From Thiorhodovibrio litoralis (GTDB taxonomy: Bacteria; Pseudomonadota; Gammaproteobacteria; Chromatiales; Chromatiaceae), in NCBI RefSeq assembly GCF_033954455.1, contig NZ_CP121473.1, forward strand, positions 2,218,501 to 2,282,500: a stretch of 64,000 nucleotides of DNA. Reading direction: 5' to 3'. Numbering within the stretch: position 1 is the first letter of the stretch; each line of letters starts with the position of its first letter. Positions 52,791-61,311 of the stretch are shown piece by piece. Under the pieces are notes generated by a model that was not told the origin of the DNA, made no database searches, and saw only the letters and a program-made list of their open reading frames with translations. The position numbers were made by a program, and so were the translations under genes.

Positions 52791-53046
52791 ATCTCTGCTC
52801 TCGCAGTAAAGTTACCCCAGGAACGATGGCTGCTGCGACTTCCTCGCGCTTGACCGGGTATCGGCAAGGACTGATGGGTATTATTGTCGGTGTTGGTCGA
52901 ATGAACCGGCCCGGCCATTATCACAGAGCGCGCGCTGGCATTGCGCCGCACCCACGGATGATTGGCTGGCTGCGAGGCTGATGGACTCAGGATTAGCTCG
53001 AAACCCACCTGGACCGGCCGGCTCTCGCTGAGACTACCTGCTGGTT
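52791..53046. other. Intergenic stretch
   Basis: No gene recognised in 256 bases; possibly upstream debris of the broken transporter gene. Confidence 0.35.
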
Positions 53047-54102
53047 TCAATGCCGTTCGCATAACTCGCGCAGCGGCTCATGGCTGCTCTCAATCATTCC
53101 ACCGCCGGTGAGGGCTGTGGGGCCTCTTAGCCAAGTGGCGATATCCGTGATCACGCGCGCGCCTTGAAGATCACGCGTGAGCATGTGCCAGCCATCGGCA
53201 TAGAGCTGAAGCTGGATGGCCGGTGCATCGCGCGGGACAGCATCGATGAAGCGGCAGAAGGCGCGCGGGGGGATGATGCTGTCGCGCTTTCCGTAGAGGA
53301 TCAGCGTGGGCGGTTGTCGATCGCGATGCCGCTGCGCGTCGGGCCAGGCGACCGCCTGATCCATCAGATTGGTGATCCCCCAGAGCGCCTCGACCCGTGT
53401 CGCCTTGATCACCAGTGGGTCTTTTCCCTTTGCCCTGAGCATGGGTAGATTGTCGGACGGCGTGATCGCGATGCCCTCGCCGGTGAGCCTGAGTCCGGGG
53501 ACGGTGTTAGCGGCGAGCGCGAGCGCCGCGCGCTGATACCAAGGCATGCTCGCGCGTGACCACACGGCAGGCGCGATCAGAACCAGTCCGTCGATATCCA
53601 GTGGCGCCTCGGCATCTGCGCTGAGCGCGACGGCCGCCCCCATGCTTTCGCCAATGAGGATCAGCCGCGCTTGGGGATAGCGGGCGCGCAGCAACCGGAT
53701 CAGCGTGCGCAAGTCCGCCGTGAGTTGTTCACAGGAATGCCAGCGTCCACGCGCTCTGGTGCGGCCGAAGCCACGCTGGTCGAAGGCGTAGGTCGTGATC
53801 CCGTGCTCGGCAAGGTGCGCGCCAAGCGGTTGGAAGGACTGGCTGTAGTCGTTGAAACCATGCAGCCCGAGCACGATAATGCCAGGCTGTTCGGTGTTTC
53901 CCCAGCGCCGAAAGGGCAGGGCATAGCCATCGCGCATTCGCGCCTCGAACGGTAGCAGGCGCGGTTCGATGCACCTCTCCGGGTTTGTGATGGAAGAGCA
54001 GGCCACCGGCGCGAGCGTCTGGGTGCCGCACGCGCTGAGCATGAGGCTGAGCAATAGCGCGATTTGGATGCCAAGGCTGGCGCGTATCCGCCGCGCTGAC
54101 AT
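53047..54102 (-). CDS. Lysophospholipase-like alpha/beta hydrolase lipoprotein
   Basis: 351 aa. ATG 54102 gives a lipoprotein signal: IALLLSLMLSACGTQ with the lipobox LSAC. The hydrolase has LGLHGFNDYSQSF (oxyanion region), the nucleophile in LIGESMGAAVAL (Ser near 150), an acid in LYGKRDSIIP and the catalytic His in DGWHMLTRD. Close to PldB/monoglyceride-lipase-type serine hydrolases. It follows the SagB operon on the same strand with a gap of 190 bases. Confidence 0.82.
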   Translation of the reverse strand: MSARRIRASLGIQIALLLSLMLSACGTQTLAPVACSSITNPERCIEPRLLPFEARMRDGYALPFRRWGNTEQPGIIVLGLHGFNDYSQSFQPLGAHLAEHGITTYAFDQRGFGRTRARGRWHSCEQLTADLRTLIRLLRARYPQARLILIGESMGAAVALSADAEAPLDIDGLVLIAPAVWSRASMPWYQRAALALAANTVPGLRLTGEGIAITPSDNLPMLRAKGKDPLVIKATRVEALWGITNLMDQAVAWPDAQRHRDRQPPTLILYGKRDSIIPPRAFCRFIDAVPRDAPAIQLQLYADGWHMLTRDLQGARVITDIATWLRGPTALTGGGMIESSHEPLRELCERH

Positions 54103-54292
54103 CCGACCTGCCGGGCCGGCCAACCATGCTTCGGGCAGGGCTTCGCGGCCGGCAAAGAGGATCGCTCTGAAACAGGCGCTCGGCGTCGTTATGCCATCGG
54201 GGCGCGCGCGGCGGCGGACCATCGGCTGCTCGTGCCCGTTAGGATCGCCTTCGAATACCCACGGCGGGAAAAAACCCCGATTGCCCCCGTCA

Positions 54293-54607
54293 TCAAGAAC
54301 CGACACCCTCAGCGTCGATGAGGACCTCGAACATCTCGATCCTGCCCTCACCGCTGAAGGCCTCTTTTGGCATCGGGTTGCTGTGGGCGACTTTGAAATC
54401 CTCCGAGCCCACCCATGCCTCGAACGCCTGGCGATCATGCCAGGTGGTTTGCACCAGGTAGGGCGTGTCGGGCGTCTGGGGTTTGAGCACCTGCATGCGG
54501 ATAAAACCCGGTTGTTTGTCGATCTGACCCGCGCGGTGGCGAAACCGGTCCTCGAACATCTCGGCGAAGTCCTCGACGACAGCGACGCGATTGATCACGA
54601 TGAACAT
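54293..54607 (-). CDS. Antibiotic biosynthesis monooxygenase (ABM) domain protein
   Basis: 104 aa, single ferredoxin-like ABM domain: FIVINRVAVVEDFAEMFEDR, QPGFIRMQVLKP and YLVQTTWHDRQAFEAWVGSE. Family members are cofactor-free monooxygenases or IsdG-like haem-degrading enzymes. It starts three bases after the SagB-type gene, so it is probably in the same operon. Confidence 0.85.
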   Translation of the reverse strand: MFIVINRVAVVEDFAEMFEDRFRHRAGQIDKQPGFIRMQVLKPQTPDTPYLVQTTWHDRQAFEAWVGSEDFKVAHSNPMPKEAFSGEGRIEMFEVLIDAEGVGS

Positions 54608-54610
54608 GGG

Positions 54611-56269
54611 TTAAGCTCCTGTTGGCTGTTGAAAGGCCGGGTAGGGTGGTTCCGTGGCGATGCGCGTATCGACCAGGGCCTTGCCGACGGTGAATTGATA
54701 CAACACCTGGAAGCCGCGATCGTGCAGGCCGAGCAACTCATGCAGGGCGTCGTCGAAGAAACAGCCGATGCCAGTGCCCTGACGATCACAGGCCTCGGCG
54801 CCGAGGTAGAACACCTGGCCGATGAGCCCAGCTTCCATCATCAGTCGACGATAGCCCCGGGAACCTGCCGCCAGCCCCTGCTCGAAGTCACCCAGCATGG
54901 CCACGCAGAAGACACCGTCCGCGGCGATGTCCTGGTGGCAGGCGCATCGGGCGGCCAGCTGACGGGTATCAGCGCGCAATAAACACATCAGCGGCAGGCG
55001 CTCAGGAGCATCCGTGACGGCTTCCCAGAGGAAGTTGTCGCGCATGGCACCTCGCAGGCGTGGTGCAACCGCAGGATCGCGGGGCAGGGCATACAAGCCG
55101 CTTGACAGCCCCTCGACCCGGTGCACGAACAGGATGAGATGCACCTGGGTCGGCGCAGGGCGACCACCCCAGGGTGGTAAAGATGGGCGAGGCACGCAGT
55201 GATCGAGGATGGAGAAGAAATCCTCGCGCGACAGCGGCGTCACGCCATCGAAGGCCTGGGCACTGCGGCGGCGCTGGATGATCGTTACACCCGAATCCGC
55301 ACAACGGAATGGAAGCGGCGCCGGTTGCGCGTTGGCAACACCATCCTCTGGCCGCGTCGACGCTTGCTCTGTCGCACGGATGGCTTCATCGATCAGCGGC
55401 CAGTGGTGGCTGTGGTGGGCCGAGAGTTGGTTGGCCTTGCCTAACCACGGGCGCTCTGCCAAGGCCGCAGACAGCCCTGACGGACAGCCTGCCAGACAGC
55501 CGAGTGGGATCGACGCCGAGCGTTCCGTGGGTATGACCAGGCAGAGCAATTCAGGATATTCCGGCTCCTCGGGAATGAACTCGTCCGCGCGGTCCAGGCC
55601 AAGCAGACAGGCCACATCCTGATCGGCCCATTGATCCAGCACCCGGACCTGCCAGCCGCATAAACGGGCCGCGTAGCGCAGGGCTGCAAGCGCATGTCCC
55701 AGATCCAACAGACAATAGCGCCACGCCCGTTCGCCGTATTTCCACGCCTCGCGCCAGGGAATCGAGGACAATCCAAGCAGGAAGCTCCCCGCTGGCGTTT
55801 CATTGAACAGGGTGTGCGACACTTCCGTGGAATCGCTGCGCCGTTGCTCCAAGCGATGATCCTGCGGGCGATAGTGATAGAGACCGGCGGGAATCCCGGG
55901 GATGTCAGGCATTACCAGGTAGGCTTCGCTCGGATGCAGGTTGCCGCTCGATGGATTGCAGCGCAGGGCCCAGCGCGATGGGCCGTAGCGTTTCCAGGCG
56001 GAGATAGCCAGCGAGCAGGACAGAAAGATCCCAAGGGCATCAATGCTCAGCGGCATGGCCGCTGGGTTTACCCCGCCCGCGAGTGCGGCGAAGGGTATTG
56101 CGGGGGCCTGGTCGGCGAGTGGCAATGCGATTTGCGGACAGTCACCGTAATCGCGAAAAGCCTCAGGCTGGGTGGCCCAATCCAGCCCCCCGGGGCCGGC
56201 TGCGAAACCGTGCAAGTGATGTTTGGTTCGCTCGTGGTATTCCGCTGCATGCATGGTGTCAGCCGCCAT
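54611..56269 (-). CDS. SagB/ThcOx-type dehydrogenase (double nitroreductase-like protein)
   Basis: 552 aa from ATG 56269. It has two nitroreductase-like halves: the first (about 60-290) with RCNPSSGNLHPSEAYLV, the SagB signature, and YCLLDLGHALAALRYAARL. The second (about 330-545) has RRSAQAFDGVTPLSREDFF, PTQVHLILFVHRVEGLSSGL and AGSRGYRRLMMEAGLIGQV. SagB-type enzymes use FMN to oxidise thiazolines/oxazolines in ribosomal peptides to azoles. The upstream WDGCGSC peptide gene overlaps this start by 11 bases. No YcaO cyclodehydratase is present in the window, so whether it acts on that peptide is inference. Confidence 0.88.
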   Translation of the reverse strand: MAADTMHAAEYHERTKHHLHGFAAGPGGLDWATQPEAFRDYGDCPQIALPLADQAPAIPFAALAGGVNPAAMPLSIDALGIFLSCSLAISAWKRYGPSRWALRCNPSSGNLHPSEAYLVMPDIPGIPAGLYHYRPQDHRLEQRRSDSTEVSHTLFNETPAGSFLLGLSSIPWREAWKYGERAWRYCLLDLGHALAALRYAARLCGWQVRVLDQWADQDVACLLGLDRADEFIPEEPEYPELLCLVIPTERSASIPLGCLAGCPSGLSAALAERPWLGKANQLSAHHSHHWPLIDEAIRATEQASTRPEDGVANAQPAPLPFRCADSGVTIIQRRRSAQAFDGVTPLSREDFFSILDHCVPRPSLPPWGGRPAPTQVHLILFVHRVEGLSSGLYALPRDPAVAPRLRGAMRDNFLWEAVTDAPERLPLMCLLRADTRQLAARCACHQDIAADGVFCVAMLGDFEQGLAAGSRGYRRLMMEAGLIGQVFYLGAEACDRQGTGIGCFFDDALHELLGLHDRGFQVLYQFTVGKALVDTRIATEPPYPAFQQPTGA

Positions 56270-56483
56270 GCACATTACCACGGCCGTTGCTTAAACCCTT
56301 TTGGGAACCGATCTCGATCCAATACGGCTCGGCCCCGCAAGAGCCGCAACCGTCCCAGACAGCGACGCTCTCATGCATGCTTTGCGCACTCGCATGTGGG
56401 ACAGGTGTCATCTTTGGCGGCTCGGACCCTGAGTTGTTCTCACGGTCGACCAAGGCCGGATCTGGGGAGGCAGAGCGCTTCAT
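56259..56483 (-). CDS. Small Cys peptide (WDGCGSC type), paralogue 2
   Basis: 74-aa peptide from ATG 56483 (or 56492). A variable N-terminal segment is followed by ESVAVWDGCGSCGAEPYWIE and a Gly/Asn-rich tail; the TGA lies inside the sagB start. The core matches paralogue 1 at 34574-34780 with mostly silent base changes. The overlap with a SagB-type gene makes a RiPP precursor the leading idea: Cys, Ser and Cys in GCGSC could be substrates for azole formation. A metal-binding CxxC peptide is the main alternative. Confidence 0.65.
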   Translation of the reverse strand: MKRSASPDPALVDRENNSGSEPPKMTPVPHASAQSMHESVAVWDGCGSCGAEPYWIEIGSQKGLSNGRGNVHGG

Positions 56484-56517
56484 GTGGGGCATTGATCTCG
56501 TTCGATGACGCGACTTG

Positions 56518-56718
56518 CTAGGGCTTGGCCGGGCAGCGCCTCTGACCGAGCAGCATGCACAAGCCAAGCGTTGAGACGCCGACCGCGAGGAATACCCAGC
56601 CTAATCCGGAGGCGGCCAGCAGCTTGAACAGGACCCCAAATGCAACCAGCGCCAGCGATAGCACCAAAACAGGTCCGCCACAACAGCGGCGAGAAAAAAG
56701 CGTGTTTGCGGGTGTCAT
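56518..56718 (-). CDS. Small membrane protein upstream of the Cys peptide
   Basis: 66 aa from ATG 56718 (MTPANTLFSRRCCGGPVLVL). Two hydrophobic segments (about 14-34 and 37-56) and a Cys-Cys-Gly-Gly near the N-terminus. It lies 34 bases before the peptide gene on the same strand and may belong to the same operon, for example as an export or immunity protein (inference). Confidence 0.5.
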   Translation of the reverse strand: MTPANTLFSRRCCGGPVLVLSLALVAFGVLFKLLAASGLGWVFLAVGVSTLGLCMLLGQRRCPAKP

Positions 56719-56858
56719 CGTACAATCCTCCACGTCTGAATCGACTTGCGAAGTGCATCGCATTGTCGAAGCGTCTTGTGACTCTCGACGTGCGGCATCG
56801 ACTAGAAGCTTTCAAGTTCATTGAGAGCAGCGTTCGACAGGAATGGTGACCCTGCGTC

Positions 56859-57435
56859 GGGGCCAAGGATGAGGAAAGCTACCCGGCGGTGCTTACAAAC
56901 CTCAGCGGTCATCGGGTCATCAACGCCGGGGTCTCCGGTGAGGAGAGCGATGCCGGCCTGGAACGCCTGCCGGCATTGCTCAGCACCTGGCAGCCGGATC
57001 TTGTCATCCTGGGCCATGGAGGCAATGATTTTCTGCGCCAACGCGACACCGCCAAGACCCAGGCCAATCTGGCTGACATGATCATCCTGGCGCGCGAGCA
57101 AGGCGGGGCGGTGGTGTTGCTGGGCATCCCGAGGCCGGGTTTGCTGGTGCGGGTGCATCCGCTTTTGATGAACTCGCCAATGAGTTGGACGTCCCGCTGC
57201 AGGCCGATGCCATTCCTAAGGAACGGTTCAAGAACTAGCGATACAACTTTGCCTTCTGAAGTTAGGCACGTTGCGCTTTGCCCAACCTGCCTGTCTCGGT
57301 AATTTTTGAACCGTTACTAAGATTCTCGCCGACAAGGATCTGAAGTCCGACCAGATTCACCCCAACGCCCAAGGCTACCGCCAGTTGGTTGAGGCGATTC
57401 AGCGCCTGCTGCAGGAAACCGAGGCGCTGACTGCG
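56859..57435 (+). pseudogene. Arylesterase (TesA-like GDSL) pseudogene with MITE insertion
   Basis: Reads AKDEESYPAVLTNLSGHRVI and LVILGHGGNDFLRQRD, the block II-III region of TesA-like arylesterases. The N-terminal GDSL block is missing. Near 57135-57142 the frame shifts (FAGAGASAFDELANELDVPL), and a 95-base element interrupts it at 57222-57316. The end resumes ILADKDLKSDQIHPNAQGYR with the catalytic Asp-x-x-His. Three lesions, so certainly inactive. Confidence 0.8.
57222..57316. mobile_element. 95-bp MITE-like insertion
   Basis: Flanked by CTAAG duplications (57217-57221 and 57317-57321). Ends are imperfect inverted repeats sharing AACGGTTCAA (57223-57232 and complement 57306-57315). Removing it restores the esterase reading ADAIPKILADKDL. 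The interior contains TTGCGCTTTGCCCAACCT, a string common in short intergenic repeats of proteobacteria. It has no coding capacity, so it must have been moved in trans. Confidence 0.7.
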
Positions 57436-57539
57436 CCCCGATTGAGGCTGACAATTTCACCCGTGCAAGCTTCGGAGGATAACGCCCCCTTGATGGACCG
57501 CACGCATCCGATTCAGCAGCGTTCCTGTCTGCCACTGGA

Positions 57540-58946
57540 TCAAACTCGCGACAGTTCCGAACGATAGGCCAGCACCTTGCCGCCGGGGCGGTCGCCGCCC
57601 AGCTCTGGATCTTCAATGATCTCCAGCGGCTGCTTGCCGAACAGGGCCTCGAAACCTGCGTGCAACGTCGGCCGGTCGATGCGAGTCGCCAGGCCCGGGC
57701 GGATCCTTAGGCGCAGGGAGCCGTCGGGCCGTTGCAGCAGTTCGTGCTGAACCCATGCCTGAGTGCGGAGCACGTAGGCGATGTCTAGGGGATGCACCGG
57801 CGCGCCGCTCAAGGCGCGGAACAGCACAGGCTGGCGCGCGTGCAGATCGAGCAGGCGCGGCGCCGGATCATCTGGGTTGCCTGCGGGCTCGAGCCGGGCG
57901 TAATCACCGGTGCGGTAGCGCAACAGCGGCAGGTAGGGATTGCGACCGCCACTGACGGTAATCTCGCCGAGTTCACCCGGGGGCGCCGGGTCGCCGTCCG
58001 GGTCGAGCACCTCCAGGTAGAGATCCGGCGGCAACTGGCTGAAGCCGTCGCCGCCGAGGCCGTCATCAGCGGGCCCGGCATAGGCGATGGGGCCGGTCTC
58101 GGTGGTGGAGTAGAAATCGATGACCGGGCAGCCGTAGCGCGCATGCAGCTCCTGCTTGAGCTTTTCGGACAGGCGGGTGGCGGTAGAGACGAAGGCTTTG
58201 GGCTGATAATCGATAGCCCAGTCGGCATAGACTGCGAAAGCCACCGGATCGCCGGTCAGGAAATCGGGCTGGACCTCGGCAAAGAAGCGGCTTGCCTGGT
58301 CGCGGGTCCAGCTCGCCTCGTGCAGGTTGATCTTGGCGAACCCTGCGTTATTCCAGGCGGCAAAGACAGTGGCGAAGGTGACGGTGCGCGCCTCGGCACC
58401 GACATTAACGCAGGCGACGTGCTGGGCATCGAACTGGGGCCGTACGCCATGCCGGGCCAGGGCGAACTCTAGCAGCGGGTGGTTCAGCGCCACCGCCGCC
58501 GGATGATTGGGCACGTCGAGGGCATGGCCGGTGCTGGTGCCGTTGGTCTCGTAGACGATCAGTCGCGAAAGCTCGGCATCCTGAGGCACCAGATGCTCGA
58601 TGCGGCTGGCGATGTCCTCGCGGCAGGTCGTCGGGATATGCACCCAATCGCGGCGCAGGTCAAAGCCCGCCGGCAGGCGCTCGCGCCACAGCGGCACCTG
58701 AGGCCGCAGCCGCTCGATCCAGGTCAGCAGCCAGTCGGGCGGACCGGGCTGCCAGCGCGGCCGATCCCGCGCAATCCGTTGGCGATAGGCGTGCAGTGCC
58801 GGCAAGTCCTCGGCCTGCAGGCGATCGCCGACCTGGTAGTTCCAGTGCGGTGCCTGTGGGTGCTCGTGCAGACAGCGAAACATCTGCCAGCCGGCGGCGT
58901 CGAGCAGTGGGTTGCGTACCTGGCGGGCGGCGAATTCGGCGTCCAT
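57540..58946 (-). CDS. Adenylate-forming ligase (phenylacetate-CoA ligase/CapK-like)
   Basis: 468 aa from ATG 58946. ANL-superfamily motifs: YETNGTSTGHALDVPNHPAA (P-loop-like, about 136-155), DFYSTTETGPIAYAG (A5, about 273-287) and PLLRYRTGDYARL (A7-A8, about 343-355). It would activate a carboxylate with ATP; substrate unknown. Its ATG follows the upstream gene's stop by two bases (TAGCCATG), placing it last in the MoxR-vWA operon. Confidence 0.82.
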   Translation of the reverse strand: MDAEFAARQVRNPLLDAAGWQMFRCLHEHPQAPHWNYQVGDRLQAEDLPALHAYRQRIARDRPRWQPGPPDWLLTWIERLRPQVPLWRERLPAGFDLRRDWVHIPTTCREDIASRIEHLVPQDAELSRLIVYETNGTSTGHALDVPNHPAAVALNHPLLEFALARHGVRPQFDAQHVACVNVGAEARTVTFATVFAAWNNAGFAKINLHEASWTRDQASRFFAEVQPDFLTGDPVAFAVYADWAIDYQPKAFVSTATRLSEKLKQELHARYGCPVIDFYSTTETGPIAYAGPADDGLGGDGFSQLPPDLYLEVLDPDGDPAPPGELGEITVSGGRNPYLPLLRYRTGDYARLEPAGNPDDPAPRLLDLHARQPVLFRALSGAPVHPLDIAYVLRTQAWVQHELLQRPDGSLRLRIRPGLATRIDRPTLHAGFEALFGKQPLEIIEDPELGGDRPGGKVLAYRSELSRV

Positions 58947-58948
58947 GG

Positions 58949-59551
58949 CTACCACTCCCGGTTGGCCTTGGCGGTGGCCTCACGAGCCTGCCGCGCTTGC
59001 ATTTGTTTCTTCAGCTTGCGCACCCGCTCCGCTTCCAGGCGGGCGCGGGTATCGCGCAGGACCCGCTCGCGTTCGACACTGTCGAGCGCGCTAAGGCGGT
59101 CGGCGGCCTGGTGTTCGGACTCCCCGGCCGGGCGCAGGTCGAGCTGGGACAGCACCCGCCGCACCAGCTCCTCGCGCCGCTCCGGGTCGCTGACGAAGCG
59201 CCCGGCATCGATCAGCCCGGCCAACTCGTCCAGCCCCGACTGGAGTAAGGTCGCGATAGGGGCCGCCAGTTCGGACGGCTGCCGAAAGCACTCAGCATGC
59301 AGCAGCCAGCAGCAGATCGCGACCAGGCGGGCGCGGTTGCGCTCACCCTTGTCCTTTGGGGTATAGGCGGCGGCTTGTGTTGGTGTCAGCAGGTCGCCGC
59401 CGAGCGAGAGCAGCAGGTCGGTGACCAGAGCGGCGACCTCAAGCTGGCCGCGCCGGCCGATGCGCGGCTCAGCCAGGAACACCGTCGGGGTCTCTGCCAG
59501 CCTTCGCGTCAAACCGTCCAGCAGGGGGGCTTTCATCCTATCGGAGCTCAT
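58949..59551 (-). CDS. Uncharacterised protein of the MoxR-vWA operon
   Basis: 200 aa from ATG 59551, overlapping the vWA gene stop (ATGA). Helical, ending in a basic coiled coil (RARLEAERVRKLKKQMQARQ, about 170-189). A segment GGDLLTPTQAAAYTPKDKGE and WLLHAECFRQPSELAAPI look conserved in style, but I recognise no family. Confidence 0.6.
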   Translation of the reverse strand: MSSDRMKAPLLDGLTRRLAETPTVFLAEPRIGRRGQLEVAALVTDLLLSLGGDLLTPTQAAAYTPKDKGERNRARLVAICCWLLHAECFRQPSELAAPIATLLQSGLDELAGLIDAGRFVSDPERREELVRRVLSQLDLRPAGESEHQAADRLSALDSVERERVLRDTRARLEAERVRKLKKQMQARQAREATAKANREW

Positions 59552-61311
59552 GGCCTGCCCTCCCGGTGATAGGTGGCCCGAGCGAAGGTGCGGGCAAAGC
59601 TGACCAGTTGCTCCTGGCTGGACACCTGGTGGACCTGCCAACCAATGCCTTCCAGCCGGACCATGGCGCTGTTCTCCTCGCGGTTGTATTGGTAGGGCAG
59701 ATTGAGCACGGCAGTGGCGCCGCCACCGGCCTTGAGCGCGGCCTGCTCGGCCACCTGCCAGCCGTTGGGATGGTCATCGAGCATCCGAAACAGGTCGGCA
59801 TCGCTGATGACCAGCAAGTGCACCGGTCGCTTCGGCGGCGGTTGATCCAGGATCGATGCCTGCAAACGCCCGATGCCGAAAGCATAGCCGGTGCCCAGGT
59901 AGCCGGTCAGCAGTTTCAGCACCTCAGCCTCGCTGCGCACAAAGCCGTCGGTCTGGTCGAACTTGCCAGGCTCGCCGGACAGACAGGCCATGACCCGGGC
60001 GCCGGCGCGCAGCGCGGACAGGGCAACGACGGCGCCCGCCAAAACCGGATAAGAAAGTTGCCGCTCCGGATTGGCCATGGAACCGGAGCAGTCGATGCCC
60101 AGGTAGAGATCGAGGGGGACACGCTCCGGCTCGGCCCCGGGTGAGCTGCCGTAGCTGCGCTGCAGGGTGGTCAGGCCGGGCAACACCTGGGGGCTGCGGA
60201 TCATCGACTCGAGCCAGTCGACGGCGGCCAGGGGCTCGCCCGGATCCCAGGGGTCGAGCCCCTCCGGCAGCGGGTCGCTGGCCTGCTCGACCCGGCGGCT
60301 CGGAAAGGGGATCAGGTGGCGGCGCGCAAGTTCGCGGTAGTAGCGCATGATCAGTTCCTTGCGCGGAACCTTAACCCCGGCCGCTTCCATCAGCTCGGTG
60401 TAGTCCAACGGACCACGGTAGCGCTGCTTGCGCCCGCCGACCGTCTCGCGCCCGCTCGATGCACCGGGTTCGGCAGCATCGCCAGGCTGATCGACACCGG
60501 ACAACTCGGGGTCGTTGCGCGGATCGAGGCTGCCGGTCACCTCGGCCTCGTCGATCTCGGCCAAGCCGTCGGGCACCACCTCGCCGCTACCGGCGTCGGT
60601 GGCGTCGAGCAGATTGCCAAAGCCGTTTTGCATCTCGGCCTGCTCTGTCGCCAGATAGGGGTAGAGCAGCGAGGCGAAGCGGCCGGCGCCGTCCAGCCAG
60701 TCGCGGGCATAGACCCGCACCAGGCGGGCGCCCAGGGCAGCATCGGCGCGCAAGGCCGGGTCGAGCCGGCCCTGGGTCAGAGTGCCGCTCGGCAACGACC
60801 AGAGCTGCTCGTAGATGCGCATGTACAGGCTCCACAGCTTGCCCGGTTTGTCCTTCGGCTTAAGGGCCTGATAGAGACCGGCCAAATCCAGTTCGGCGCT
60901 GCGAGCCAAGCGGTCGTTGATCAAAAGATCGGTGTAGAGGTTGCCGACGAAAGCGGCGTGCTCTTGCAGCCCCGGCAGCGCAGCACGCAAGCGTGCCAGC
61001 AGGCGGCCGTTGTAGGCCAGATCAGCCGGCGCCAGCACATGGTGGCCGACTTCGTGGGCCAGCACCTCGCGGGCGAACCGCTCGAGCCCCAGCTCGGCAA
61101 CCTGGCGCAAGCTGACCAGCACGGCGTGGTCGTTGAGGCGGATCATGGCAAAGCTGCCACTGAGCCCTTCGGCCTGCTCGGCCGCCTCATCGAGCAGGAA
61201 GCGCGGTTCCGGCAGTCGGGTGAAGCGGCTCCAGGCCGTCAGCGCGGCGGGCCAGGCCTGCTGCCAGGCGGGCAGCAGGTCAGCGGCACGATGACGACCC
61301 CGTCCCGGCAT
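59548..61311 (-). CDS. HExxH metallopeptidase-like/vWA domain protein
   Basis: 587 aa. The N-terminal part contains a zincin-type motif EVLAHEVGHHVLAP (about 83-96) and the C-terminal part a von Willebrand A domain with MIDAS DLYLGIDCSGSMANPERQ (about 399-416) and SDADLF later. DUF2201-type metallopeptidase-vWA proteins and NorD/CbbO-type vWA proteins pair with MoxR AAA ATPases, which remodel a client enzyme. Here the MoxR gene is two genes upstream. Translational overlaps on both sides (TGATG and ATGA). The client is not obvious; the ligase or an enzyme outside the window are candidates. Confidence 0.8.
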   Translation of the reverse strand: MPGRGRHRAADLLPAWQQAWPAALTAWSRFTRLPEPRFLLDEAAEQAEGLSGSFAMIRLNDHAVLVSLRQVAELGLERFAREVLAHEVGHHVLAPADLAYNGRLLARLRAALPGLQEHAAFVGNLYTDLLINDRLARSAELDLAGLYQALKPKDKPGKLWSLYMRIYEQLWSLPSGTLTQGRLDPALRADAALGARLVRVYARDWLDGAGRFASLLYPYLATEQAEMQNGFGNLLDATDAGSGEVVPDGLAEIDEAEVTGSLDPRNDPELSGVDQPGDAAEPGASSGRETVGGRKQRYRGPLDYTELMEAAGVKVPRKELIMRYYRELARRHLIPFPSRRVEQASDPLPEGLDPWDPGEPLAAVDWLESMIRSPQVLPGLTTLQRSYGSSPGAEPERVPLDLYLGIDCSGSMANPERQLSYPVLAGAVVALSALRAGARVMACLSGEPGKFDQTDGFVRSEAEVLKLLTGYLGTGYAFGIGRLQASILDQPPPKRPVHLLVISDADLFRMLDDHPNGWQVAEQAALKAGGGATAVLNLPYQYNREENSAMVRLEGIGWQVHQVSSQEQLVSFARTFARATYHREGRP

